15,206 nt of DNA. It comes from Desulfobacterales bacterium. Lineage in GTDB: Bacteria > Desulfobacterota > Desulfobacteria > Desulfobacterales > RPRI01. The notes beneath the pieces were generated by a model. It saw only the letters and a program-made list of their open reading frames with translations, was not told the origin of the DNA and did not search any database. The position numbers were made by a program, and so were the translations under genes. Below are positions 6,423-13,534 of this stretch, in pieces. The stretch spans positions 1-15,206 of the forward strand of contig JAGVOC010000182.1 of assembly GCA_020052975.1 (NCBI GenBank). The letters are read 5' to 3'. The stretch's first letter is position 1; every line of letters starts with the position of its first letter.

Positions 6423-8168
6423 TTATTTAGTCTCACCCCGCGTTAAATCAGAGAATTTATCCCATCCTTCGAACATTTCACTACAAATAATACCCTCGTC
6501 GTTTAAGTAGAACCCTCTGAAGTACGCATTGTTTCCTCTAAAAAGCTCATGGTAGTCGTCCAAATTCGCCGAGATTAATACTTCAAGCTTCGGTTCGACA
6601 TTTACCGATAGCTCTGTTAAAAATCCTTCCCACTCGTAATCTTTCTCTTCGTCAAATTCAGATAGAATTTCTCCATTGTCATCCCATTTAGCCATCCAAG
6701 TTCCCAGAACGTCGAGCACATCATTCCATTCATAGTATTTCAGCAAACGAGCAACATCCTCTCCACGTGGTTTTAATCCACAGCGCTCAAATTGCAACGT
6801 TATTGATGCTAAAATTGCCGTCTGGATTAAAGACGCGACTGAATATTTGTTATAGGACTCGCGCTGGATCATATTGTAAGCGGTCTCGCCATTATCCTGT
6901 TTGTCTAATCCTGCAAGGTGTTGACAGGCTGCTATATATGTATCTCTGTTTGGAAACATCACTTGGCAAATTGTTGAGTAGGAGTGATATACAAATGGTA
7001 TGTCGCGCTCAATGTAATTGAAGAGATAGCTATTTAAATCCTGAAATCCTTGATGATAGGGTTTGTGAGTGCTAAGAATTCTAAGAGGCATCCCGAACGG
7101 AGCACTTTCTAATATGTAATCGTATAAAGCTTCATTTACTGCATTAATTGATTTGTCGATGTAGTTCCTCTTTAAATATTCTTCGAAAGATGCAGACAAA
7201 ACACGCAATCCACTTGTTAGATCATGCGCCTGTTCATCCTCGAAGCCGTAATTTTCCATTAGACTCATCTCAAGATCCACACTAGCACCAGTCAACTTCG
7301 TTGGAATGTCAATCTCTGTAGTCCTGAAATCAGGCCGTTTGTTAGCATCAATATTATCTTCTGGTTTGTCTTCCTCGACATCTTCATGCTCTTGATTGGG
7401 TTGATTAAGAGCATCCTCGATAACATTGCGAAATGCTGTCCAGCTATTGCATGTCTTTGCTTGCCTTTCGATCCAATCAACTGAAATATCAGCTTCAGCT
7501 GCCTGTTCCAAAAGCGGCATTAGTTGCCATTCATTTAAATATGAAAGACGATTACGGAGTATGCCTCTGATATAAAAAAGGCGCCTTAGGTAGGGCTTCT
7601 CATCCGACACCTCCTCGACCTTTAATATTCCGCCAACTTTCTTAAAAGCAATCTCAGCGGTTTCTTTAATGACGTTTTTATTCTCATCAAGTCGGATGTA
7701 CTGTTCTGTAGCGGTGTCGATTGCCTGTAATAGTTTTGCCAGGCCATATTTTTTTAGTAGCTTTTTAAGCGTTTTCTTTCCCTCAACCGTTGCATCTAGG
7801 CCTGGTACATTGGAAGCCCAATATTCTGCGACTTTATCGACTTGCACTTGATCTAGATCTTTAAGCTCTTCATGCCAGACCATCATCATTTCCATTTGCT
7901 GTCTTCTCTCGTTCAAAAGCTCGGCCTGCTTTTGACTTTTTCTTACAGCTGTATCATCGTCCAGCTCTCGATCACTTTTCCCCAAATTGCAGTCACGACA
8001 TGAAGTGATCAGATTTATGATGTCGTCAGAACCACCCTTCGAGTGCGGCTTAATATGGTCAACGTGAAGAATCACAGTTGGTGCCGATTTGCCGCAATAC
8101 TGGCAGGTAAAGGAGTCTCTTTTGAAGACCTCCATCCTCAATTTCTTTGATATTCCCTTACGCTTCAT
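6423..8168 (-). CDS. HNH endonuclease with long C-terminal extension
   Basis: The 581-aa protein starts with a classical zinc-bound HNH nuclease. C22-x2-C25, H35-V-D37-H38, N52 and C57-x2-C60 followed by N61 form the beta-beta-alpha metal site, so it should cleave or nick DNA. Residues about 75-115 are strongly helical and charged, perhaps coiled coil. A helical region to about 270 follows, then an acidic linker (about 272-290). The remaining 290 residues (N-I-D to the end) form an extra domain I do not recognise, helical and Tyr/Phe-rich. Free-standing HNH domains are about 60-100 aa, so this is a large fusion. The ATG at 8168 has AAAGGA (8184-8179) with a 10-nt spacer. That SD overlaps the -35 of the divergent promoter. 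The gene has its own terminator and seems monocistronic. Defence or a mobile-element role is inferred from context only. Confidence 0.87.
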   Translation of the reverse strand: MKRKGISKKLRMEVFKRDSFTCQYCGKSAPTVILHVDHIKPHSKGGSDDIINLITSCRDCNLGKSDRELDDDTAVRKSQKQAELLNERRQQMEMMMVWHEELKDLDQVQVDKVAEYWASNVPGLDATVEGKKTLKKLLKKYGLAKLLQAIDTATEQYIRLDENKNVIKETAEIAFKKVGGILKVEEVSDEKPYLRRLFYIRGILRNRLSYLNEWQLMPLLEQAAEADISVDWIERQAKTCNSWTAFRNVIEDALNQPNQEHEDVEEDKPEDNIDANKRPDFRTTEIDIPTKLTGASVDLEMSLMENYGFEDEQAHDLTSGLRVLSASFEEYLKRNYIDKSINAVNEALYDYILESAPFGMPLRILSTHKPYHQGFQDLNSYLFNYIERDIPFVYHSYSTICQVMFPNRDTYIAACQHLAGLDKQDNGETAYNMIQRESYNKYSVASLIQTAILASITLQFERCGLKPRGEDVARLLKYYEWNDVLDVLGTWMAKWDDNGEILSEFDEEKDYEWEGFLTELSVNVEPKLEVLISANLDDYHELFRGNNAYFRGFYLNDEGIICSEMFEGWDKFSDLTRGETK

Positions 8169-8182
8169 GACATCTAAATCCT

Positions 8183-8211
8183 TTGACAGAAGAACATGCT
8201 CGTGATAGATT
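8183..8211 (+). promoter_or_regulatory. Sigma70-type promoter of the 154-aa gene
   Basis: A perfect TTGACA at 8183-8188, a 17-bp spacer and TAGATT at 8206-8211 (4 of 6) form a strong candidate promoter. It predicts a start near 8218 and a leader of about 54 nt before the GTG at 8272. The -35 overlaps the SD of the divergent HNH gene. Confidence 0.72.
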
Positions 8212-8258
8212 TTCCGACTAATGAGCTAAGACCATCAGCTTGGTTGTCTAACCCGAGT

Positions 8259-8265
8259 AAAGGAG
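8259..8265 (+). promoter_or_regulatory. SD fixing the GTG start at 8272
   Basis: AAAGGAG lies 6 nt upstream of the GTG. This favours GTG over the internal ATG codons. Confidence 0.75.
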
Positions 8266-8271
8266 CGATTC

Positions 8272-8736
8272 GTGGCAAAAGTCAAGTACGAGAATATCAT
8301 GCAGGACTGGGATGCGCATATGCCTGGTATGGAGGCAAAAATTGAGGATTTCTATAATTTCCTTATTGAAGCATGGAATCAGAAGCAGACCGGCCTCGAA
8401 ACGGATTGGGAGAATGTTGGCGGTCTATTCGGGAAAAAGAAACGGATGATGAAGATCAAATGGAATAGTTATTGCTGTTATATCGGGGCGGAGAGCTTCG
8501 GAACTGATCTTTGCTGTACATGGCAACTATACGATCCGAAATTTAACCGCACAGGAAGTGATTACACCTTGTCTGGCCTATTCAAGTCGGATTTCAATGA
8601 AATCAACGAAGTAAGAGCCTTCGCCGCAGTATGTCTCGATTGCGCTCAAAAGGCAGCAGACAAGATTTGCGACGACAATAACCTGGATAAATCCAAGATC
8701 AAAAAGCAGAGCAGCGGCGCACTCGGGCCTCTCTAG
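8272..8736 (+). CDS. Uncharacterised 154-aa Cys-containing protein
   Basis: I recognise no family. The product is soluble, with no signal peptide or membrane span. The first 45 residues look helical and acidic. A basic turn (G-K-K-K-R) follows, then beta-strand-like segments holding two vicinal Cys pairs (C-C near 68-69 and 81-82). A helix with further Cys (near 121-135) and a Lys-rich polar tail complete it. Paired cysteines could bind metal or form disulphides. Expression signals are unusually clear: TTGACA/TAGATT promoter, AAAGGAG SD and GTG start. The stop codon lies inside a CTAG shared with the stop of the convergent ATPase gene. That tight junction suggests the two were inherited as a unit, but no functional link is shown. 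Confidence 0.8.
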   Translation: MAKVKYENIMQDWDAHMPGMEAKIEDFYNFLIEAWNQKQTGLETDWENVGGLFGKKKRMMKIKWNSYCCYIGAESFGTDLCCTWQLYDPKFNRTGSDYTLSGLFKSDFNEINEVRAFAAVCLDCAQKAADKICDDNNLDKSKIKKQSSGALGPL

Positions 8737-10163
8737 GTCAGAAAACTATCGGGTTCGTCATTATCGAGAGGCTGCGGCTCAACAGGAAAAGATATTCTTT
8801 CATCCATCTTTTTCATGCTTTGGGTGTAACCCGATTCCTTGTTAGCCGCCCGCAGCCTATTTTGGTTTTCTTCCAGTCGCCAGCTTTCATAAAGGTCAAA
8901 AGTTCTGAACCTGTGTGGTTCAAGTCCTTTGGTCTTTAAAATCGCCAATTGGGTTTGCAGGCTCGTAATATGCGATATCCCGTTTTCACGTTGCTCGTCT
9001 TTTGAAAACCAAGTTGTCACCCTACCATCAATCATGTATTTCCAGTCGAACGGGTCATAGTCCTTAATGTATTTGACGATTAGCTCCGCGTCCTGCCTGT
9101 CACAGCGATATATAACGAAGTTCTTGGCGTTCCCGAGGATAATGTCCCTTAATTGCTGGTCGAGTTGAACCAAACTCTGATGAGCGAGAATGAGTGATAG
9201 TCCGTATTTCCTGGCTTCGCTCATAATCTCGGCAAAGCTTAGAGTCGCATAGTTTTGAAACTCATCCACGTAAAAATAAAAAGGCTTCCTATCCGATGGC
9301 CTTAAATCAACTCTGGACATGGCCGCCATTTGTATTCTCGCAACAAAAAGAGCACCTAAAAGAAAGCTGTTCGTTCTTAGAACTCCTTTTGCGAGATTAA
9401 TCAGAATTGCTTTCTCATCATCCATGATCTTTCTGAACTCAATCGTTGATTTCTTGGCTGAGAGCATGAGCCGGATTCTAGGGTCAGAAGTAAAAGACGA
9501 AACCTTGTTCAACGTAGATTCGATATTTGAGACTCTGTCGTTCTCAGTCCACTTGTTAAATCGATTCTCCCAAAACGAGGCAACAGCTTCATAAGTGACG
9601 AATCTCATCTTTTCCTGCCTGAACTGTTCATTGGTAAGAAGTGGTTCGATGTCAAGCATTGTCCCGCCGGATTCAATCAGGGTCAGCACGGAGTTTCTAA
9701 GAATTTCAATAAGCCTGGGCGTTGTGTCGTCTGACAGATTCCAAATTTTTCTGAAAACATCGACTAATTCCAGTGTCTGGGTATAGGGATCAATTCCGTC
9801 TTGCTGTTCGAGAGGATTGAAGCCAATGATATTGTCAGGATCGGTCATTTCGACCAGGACAACTCGGTGAAAATCCTCCAGGTTTCCAACGATGTCATTT
9901 ACTAGATCGCCGTGAGGATCTATAACCCCGCAGCCATTTCCCGCCTTAATATCTTCCAAAATCCAATTTGCAAGCCCCTTAGACTTGCCAACCCCTGAAC
10001 TGCCCAGGACATAGACGTGGGTGGACCTGTCCTCTTCGGGCAAATAAAAACCGGCTAGCTCGCCGGAATCGTCATATGTAATACCAAGTTTAAGTGCTGA
10101 ATTCATAATTTTCTTGACAATGAATTTCTGAATTGTATCATTACGTCTCTTGATCCTCGACAA
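8733..10163 (-). CDS. VirD4/TraG/HerA-like ATPase without membrane anchor
   Basis: The 476-aa protein is a RecA-fold DNA-translocase ATPase. Walker A is G-S-S-G-V-G-K-S at 54-61, I-D-P-H-G-D-L is at 81-87, and G-F-N-P-L near 114-118 is typical of the type IV coupling-protein/HerA clan. Walker B F-Y-F-Y-V-D-E-F-Q at 295-303 has D300-E301, and A-H-Q-S at 327-330 is the sensor-like motif. Coupling proteins of conjugation normally carry N-terminal membrane helices. None is visible here, and no relaxase or type IV secretion gene is in the window. A soluble HerA-type or defence ATPase is therefore as likely as a conjugation remnant. The TTG at 10163 has GGAG 5 nt upstream; an ATG at 10106 (MNSALKLG) would shorten it by 19 residues and would clear the promoter at 10114-10141. 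It converges on the 154-aa gene, overlapping 4 bp. Confidence 0.88.
   Translation of the reverse strand: MSRIKRRNDTIQKFIVKKIMNSALKLGITYDDSGELAGFYLPEEDRSTHVYVLGSSGVGKSKGLANWILEDIKAGNGCGVIDPHGDLVNDIVGNLEDFHRVVLVEMTDPDNIIGFNPLEQQDGIDPYTQTLELVDVFRKIWNLSDDTTPRLIEILRNSVLTLIESGGTMLDIEPLLTNEQFRQEKMRFVTYEAVASFWENRFNKWTENDRVSNIESTLNKVSSFTSDPRIRLMLSAKKSTIEFRKIMDDEKAILINLAKGVLRTNSFLLGALFVARIQMAAMSRVDLRPSDRKPFYFYVDEFQNYATLSFAEIMSEARKYGLSLILAHQSLVQLDQQLRDIILGNAKNFVIYRCDRQDAELIVKYIKDYDPFDWKYMIDGRVTTWFSKDEQRENGISHITSLQTQLAILKTKGLEPHRFRTFDLYESWRLEENQNRLRAANKESGYTQSMKKMDERISFPVEPQPLDNDEPDSFLT
10114..10141 (+). promoter_or_regulatory. Sigma70-type promoter of the carbamoyltransferase operon
   Basis: TTGACA (10114-10119), a 16-bp spacer and TATCAT (10136-10141, 5 of 6) are close to consensus. 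The predicted start is near 10148, 49 nt before the ATG at 10197. It lies inside the first codons of the divergent ATPase gene if that gene begins at its TTG, and upstream of it if the ATG at 10106 is used. Confidence 0.72.
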
Positions 10164-10172
10164 TCTTACTCC

Positions 10173-10196
10173 AGAAGTTCTTAAGAAAGAAGTTCT
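10173..10196. repeat. Direct repeats and palindrome in the divergent gap (possible operator)
   Basis: AGAAGTTCT occurs at 10173-10181 and again at 10188-10196, 15 bp apart. Between and partly inside them is the perfect 10-bp palindrome TTCTTAAGAA (10178-10187). All of it sits in the 33-bp gap between two divergent start codons, downstream of the -10 element. This is a sensible place for a repressor site or an mRNA structure. Chance occurrence in AT-rich DNA cannot be excluded. Confidence 0.4.
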
Positions 10197-11870
10197 ATGA
10201 ACATTTTAGGTGTTAATGGCTGGTTCACCAGAAGTCATGACGCTTCTGCTGCCCTGATAAGCGATAATCGGTTAATCGCCTTTATTGAAGAAGAAAGACT
10301 AACAAGGCATAAACATGCATTTGAACAACTTCCTCATCGAGCTATCGACTTTTGTCTAAGAGAGGCCAATTTAACGTTAGATGATATAGATTTTTTCTCC
10401 ATTGGCTGGGATTACTTAAAGAAATATAAGCTCAGAAATATCCCAATTCCCAGACAGGCGAACAAACTCATAGATCTATATCTACCCAGAGAACTTTTCA
10501 CGAGAAAAGTTGACCCCAAGTTAAGAATTGTAGACCATCATCGTGCTCATGCGACAGCAGCATTTCAGATGTCTGGTTTCGATGAGAGTGCCGTAATGGT
10601 GTTAGATGGACAGGGAGAATATTGTTCAATTTCTCTTTGGCTAGCAGCTAACAATGAACTCAAGCAGATTCTAACTTTACCTGTTCATTCTTCTCTAGGT
10701 TATTTCTACGAAGCCGTGAGTGTTTATTTGGGCTTTAGTCCACTGTCGAGTGGTAAAACCATGGGTTTATCGGCATATGGAAAAGAAGTTTATCCAATTA
10801 CATCTGTGGTCTGTCACGAGGATGGTTTTAATTTTAAATGCATGAGCGAGAGTAATTATTCGATGGGTAAGCTAGATGATCAAGAGCTACTACTTGGACA
10901 TTGGCGGAAAGAATTTCTTAGTAATTTAAACTTTCCTCCCGCCGCGGGTTCCGCAGTCCTTGATAAATGTTTCTCCGTAGAAGAAGCAAATATTGCATTA
11001 TCCGGCCAGACAATTGTTGAAAAATGTGTTCTTCATTTGGCTTCGATATTGAAAACTAAAAGTAAAACAAACAATCTATGTTTAGCTGGAGGCACAGCCC
11101 TAAATTGCTGTGTAAATACCTCTCTTGTAACAAGTGGCTTTTTCCAAAACGTTCATGTATCTCCAATCATTAATGATGCCGGGGTTAGTTTAGGGTCAGC
11201 ACTTCATGTTGCCATGACAGAATCTAATTACAAGACTCCTTTTGAATGGAGTGTTTATAGCGGTCCTTCCTATTCAAACGAGCAGGCTTCAAATACTTTA
11301 TCCAAGTACAAAATTGATCATAGGCAAATTGACCAGCCGCATAAGACGGCAGCAAGTTTGCTGGCACAAGGAAAAATACTAGGTTGGTTTCAAGGAAAAT
11401 CTGAAATGGGGCCAAGAGCCCTCGGAAACAGAAGCATACTCGCTGATGCCCGCATATCAGATATGAGAGATAGAGTAAATAGAATAAAAATTAGAGAACG
11501 GTGGCGGCCATTTGCTCCAAGTGTTTTAGAGGAAGATGCTAAAAATTATTTTTCTGAATCCTGGGATTCTCCTTTTATGTTGTTTACATATGGCATCAAA
11601 CCTAAATACCGCCAATTGATTCCCGCTGTATGCCACATAGATAACAGTTCTCGACCTCAGACTGTAAGCAAGAGTCACAATTTTCAATTTTGGTTACTTC
11701 TGCAAGAGTTTAAAAAAATCACCAGTATATCTGCTGTTTTGAATACTTCATTTAATGATAGTTCGGAACCCATCGTTTGTTCACCGGAAGATGCTGCAAA
11801 AATGTTTCTACGATCAAATTTGGATGCACTTATTATTGGTAACATGTTGGCGACAAAAACCTCGGGTTGA
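10197..11870 (+). CDS. Carbamoyltransferase, NodU/CmcH/TobZ family
   Basis: The 557-aa enzyme matches the family that moves a carbamoyl group from carbamoyl phosphate to a hydroxyl on sugars or antibiotics via a carbamoyl-adenylate. The N-terminal Kae1-like domain shows S-H-D-A-S-A-A (13-19), E-E-E-R-L-T-R, D-H-H-R-A-H-A (metal-binding His), V-L-D-G-Q-G-E and G-K-T-M-G-L-S-A-Y-G. It also has L-A-G-G-T-A-L-N and N-D-A-G-V-S-L-G. The C-terminal domain shows S-E-M-G-P-R-A-L-G-N-R-S, R-W-R-P-F-A-P-S and the closing L-N-T-S-F-N. Length and motif set look complete, so it should be active. Known members decorate Nod factors, cephamycin and aminoglycosides; the substrate here is unknown, though the GT4 gene nearby suggests a sugar. 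It leads a three-gene operon from a near-consensus promoter. The SD before the ATG is modest (AAGAAAG). Confidence 0.95.
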   Translation: MNILGVNGWFTRSHDASAALISDNRLIAFIEEERLTRHKHAFEQLPHRAIDFCLREANLTLDDIDFFSIGWDYLKKYKLRNIPIPRQANKLIDLYLPRELFTRKVDPKLRIVDHHRAHATAAFQMSGFDESAVMVLDGQGEYCSISLWLAANNELKQILTLPVHSSLGYFYEAVSVYLGFSPLSSGKTMGLSAYGKEVYPITSVVCHEDGFNFKCMSESNYSMGKLDDQELLLGHWRKEFLSNLNFPPAAGSAVLDKCFSVEEANIALSGQTIVEKCVLHLASILKTKSKTNNLCLAGGTALNCCVNTSLVTSGFFQNVHVSPIINDAGVSLGSALHVAMTESNYKTPFEWSVYSGPSYSNEQASNTLSKYKIDHRQIDQPHKTAASLLAQGKILGWFQGKSEMGPRALGNRSILADARISDMRDRVNRIKIRERWRPFAPSVLEEDAKNYFSESWDSPFMLFTYGIKPKYRQLIPAVCHIDNSSRPQTVSKSHNFQFWLLLQEFKKITSISAVLNTSFNDSSEPIVCSPEDAAKMFLRSNLDALIIGNMLATKTSG

Positions 11871-11883
11871 AACGTTGGCGAAT

Positions 11884-12276
11884 ATGGAATCATCACTTAT
11901 CATGATTAAACCAGACGCCTATCAACGAGATCTAGTGCCAAAAATAAAGAATGCAATTTTTGATCTTGAATTAACAATCACAAGAACAAAAAAGATTTCC
12001 TTAGATAGATGGGACATATTAGAATTGTGGCCAAAGATTCATACTCTTTGGGGTTGGCTGTCGAGTCAGCAATATATTGTTGGTCACACGTTAGAAGTTT
12101 GGGAAATATGCGGTGAAGATGCCGTAGAAAAAATATGCCACTTGAAAAAACAGCTTAGAGAAATTTACTGCGATCCAAAAGATGCCGTTCATACCTTAAT
12201 CCACGCACCAGATTCTAGTGCCGATTTTTTCCGAGAGAGAAAACTCTTATTTGATATTTTAAGAATTAGACTCTAA
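11884..12276 (+). CDS. Compact nucleoside diphosphate kinase-like protein
   Basis: The 130-aa product resembles NDK, which transfers phosphate between NTPs and NDPs via a phospho-His. It has S-L-I-M-I-K-P-D-A at 4-12, including the conserved Lys and the KPDA signature. Near the C-terminus T-L-I-H-A-P-D-S (104-111) matches the 'NxxHGSDS' active site, with H107 as the likely phospho-acceptor; Asn is replaced by Thr and Gly by Ala. The central part is divergent (W-G-W-L-S-S-Q-Q), and housekeeping NDK is slightly longer (about 140). It may therefore be a specialised paralogue for a pathway nucleotide. The ATG at 11884 follows the carbamoyltransferase stop by 13 bp and puts the NDK N-terminus at the right place. 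The longer frame from 11755 overlaps the upstream gene and is not credible. The gene ends TAATG into the next gene. Confidence 0.8.
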   Translation: MESSLIMIKPDAYQRDLVPKIKNAIFDLELTITRTKKISLDRWDILELWPKIHTLWGWLSSQQYIVGHTLEVWEICGEDAVEKICHLKKQLREIYCDPKDAVHTLIHAPDSSADFFRERKLLFDILRIRL

Positions 12277-13031
12277 TGGACCAACAAACCTACATAAATA
12301 ACGTATTAGATAATGAGGAGTTTTTATCTCTGAGGAAGGCTAAATTATCCATTGTTGTGACGGGATCTAGCGCAGGAATAGGCAACGATACTTTTAGCGA
12401 TTGGGATTTTAAAATTTTTGTTGACAATTACGGTTTTCACCAATTCGAAGAAACATTTGGGGGTAAGTTTGCATTAGAAGATAACGATCATGAACCACCA
12501 TGTTTCGTTCTTGTGCGACCTATTTCTTTTCTAAATCAGGAATTTTTAGAAAATCAGCCAATTGCATTATGGATTTACCAAAACTCAAAAGTTCTTAGGG
12601 ATGATAATAACCAATTACGTGATTTTCTTGGATATCAACAAGAGACTTTTGATACGGCTTTAGAAAAATTAATTCATAGCAAGTATTTGCGGTTACGCTG
12701 CAGACGACATGCGTTAGATAACTCGATAAAGAGAGGAGATGATTTAACAGTTGAGCTACTAAAAGCAGATGTGGTCATTCATGGCTTTGAGTTATTGCAT
12801 TTGATCAATGGAAAGCCCTTTCCATATCCGAAGTGGCTCTTGTTGTCAGCTAAGTATAACTTCATAGAAACACACGAAGAGCTGTTGCTTATAGCTGGTA
12901 GTTTAATCTCGTCGTCCGCTGATTCCCAAATTATTCAGGCTTCACGTAACTATGTTGATATTATTATTGGACTTATGGTTGATAAGGGATATGATGCCGA
13001 TCTTCTTAAATCTTGGTGGTTTAATATTTAG
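12276..13031 (+). CDS. Nucleotidyltransferase-fold protein
   Basis: The 251-aa protein carries the polymerase-beta-type nucleotidyltransferase signature. V-V-T-G-S-S (27-32) is followed by S-D-W-D-F (41-45), so G30-S31 and D42-x-D44 match the 'GS...DxD' motif that binds metal and NTP. The third carboxylate is not obvious. From about residue 120 the protein is helical (K-Y-L-R-L-R-C-R-R-H), as in small-molecule nucleotidyltransferases. These enzymes attach NMP to antibiotics, sugars or proteins; which applies here is unknown. The start overlaps the NDK-like stop as TAATG, so it is translationally coupled. The 3' end overlaps the convergent kinase gene by 11 bp, and no terminator is visible. 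With carbamoyltransferase and NDK-like genes upstream, a role in nucleotide activation of the same product is a reasonable inference. Confidence 0.83.
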   Translation: MDQQTYINNVLDNEEFLSLRKAKLSIVVTGSSAGIGNDTFSDWDFKIFVDNYGFHQFEETFGGKFALEDNDHEPPCFVLVRPISFLNQEFLENQPIALWIYQNSKVLRDDNNQLRDFLGYQQETFDTALEKLIHSKYLRLRCRRHALDNSIKRGDDLTVELLKADVVIHGFELLHLINGKPFPYPKWLLLSAKYNFIETHEELLLIAGSLISSSADSQIIQASRNYVDIIIGLMVDKGYDADLLKSWWFNI

Positions 13032-13533
13032 AGTAATTTACTAATTCTACTTTACACTCCAATTCTTTAATCATGTCTACTAAATAACTGTAATAATTTC
13101 TAACAAATGCGGGATTATTTAACAAAATAGGAGTTCTTAAATATTTTTCATTACATTGATTGGTGACGACTTCAATAACGCTTCCCAAATTTACATCTAT
13201 TAAGATCACCTTATCTGGGGAAAATTTCTCAGCACTACTGATAAGCTGATTGTATCTTTCTTCATTACCTATTGCTTTTAAATATGCTAAGACGGAAATA
13301 CGACATCTGTCTAATACGACAATAAATCCTGAGGATTTTAATTCAACAGCTTTTTTTTCCAAATCAATAAATTTCTTAAAGTACCAGAACTCAATATCGT
13401 GTATTTCTTCATCATTTTTGAGATGATCTGGCTCTGGAAAATAGTAAGCTCCCAGAGAAAAGGCGAGCTGTTTTGCGAAAGTAGTTTTTCCAGAATGCCA
13501 AATACCTTCAACCACGATAATTTTACCAATCAT
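13021..13533 (-). CDS. P-loop kinase, deoxynucleoside/thymidylate kinase-like
   Basis: The 170-aa protein begins with a kinase core. Beta strand K-I-I-V-V-E leads into Walker A G-I-W-H-S-G-K-T (10-17). E23-E24-like acidic residues follow, and V-V-L-D-R is at 72-76 (D75-R76). The 'DR' plus P-loop layout is that of thymidylate and deoxynucleoside kinases, and K-V-I-L-I-D-V (107-113) supplies another central strand. The length (170) is short for dTMP kinase (about 210). The lid region appears reduced or altered, so the acceptor could be a nucleoside, a sugar or another small molecule. The ATG is 1 bp after the GT4 stop, and the gene is third in the minus operon. Its stop overlaps the convergent nucleotidyltransferase gene. 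The P-loop is certain, the substrate unknown. Confidence 0.82.
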   Translation of the reverse strand: MIGKIIVVEGIWHSGKTTFAKQLAFSLGAYYFPEPDHLKNDEEIHDIEFWYFKKFIDLEKKAVELKSSGFIVVLDRCRISVLAYLKAIGNEERYNQLISSAEKFSPDKVILIDVNLGSVIEVVTNQCNEKYLRTPILLNNPAFVRNYYSYLVDMIKELECKVELVNYSKY

Positions 13534-13534
13534 C

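Noticed and set aside
8169..8271. A promoter for the HNH gene on the minus strand
   Set aside because: I found no acceptable -35/-10 pair, although one must exist in or near this gap.
11755..11883. Longer NDK-like start at 11755
   Set aside because: It lies within the carbamoyltransferase gene, and the extra residues do not resemble NDK.
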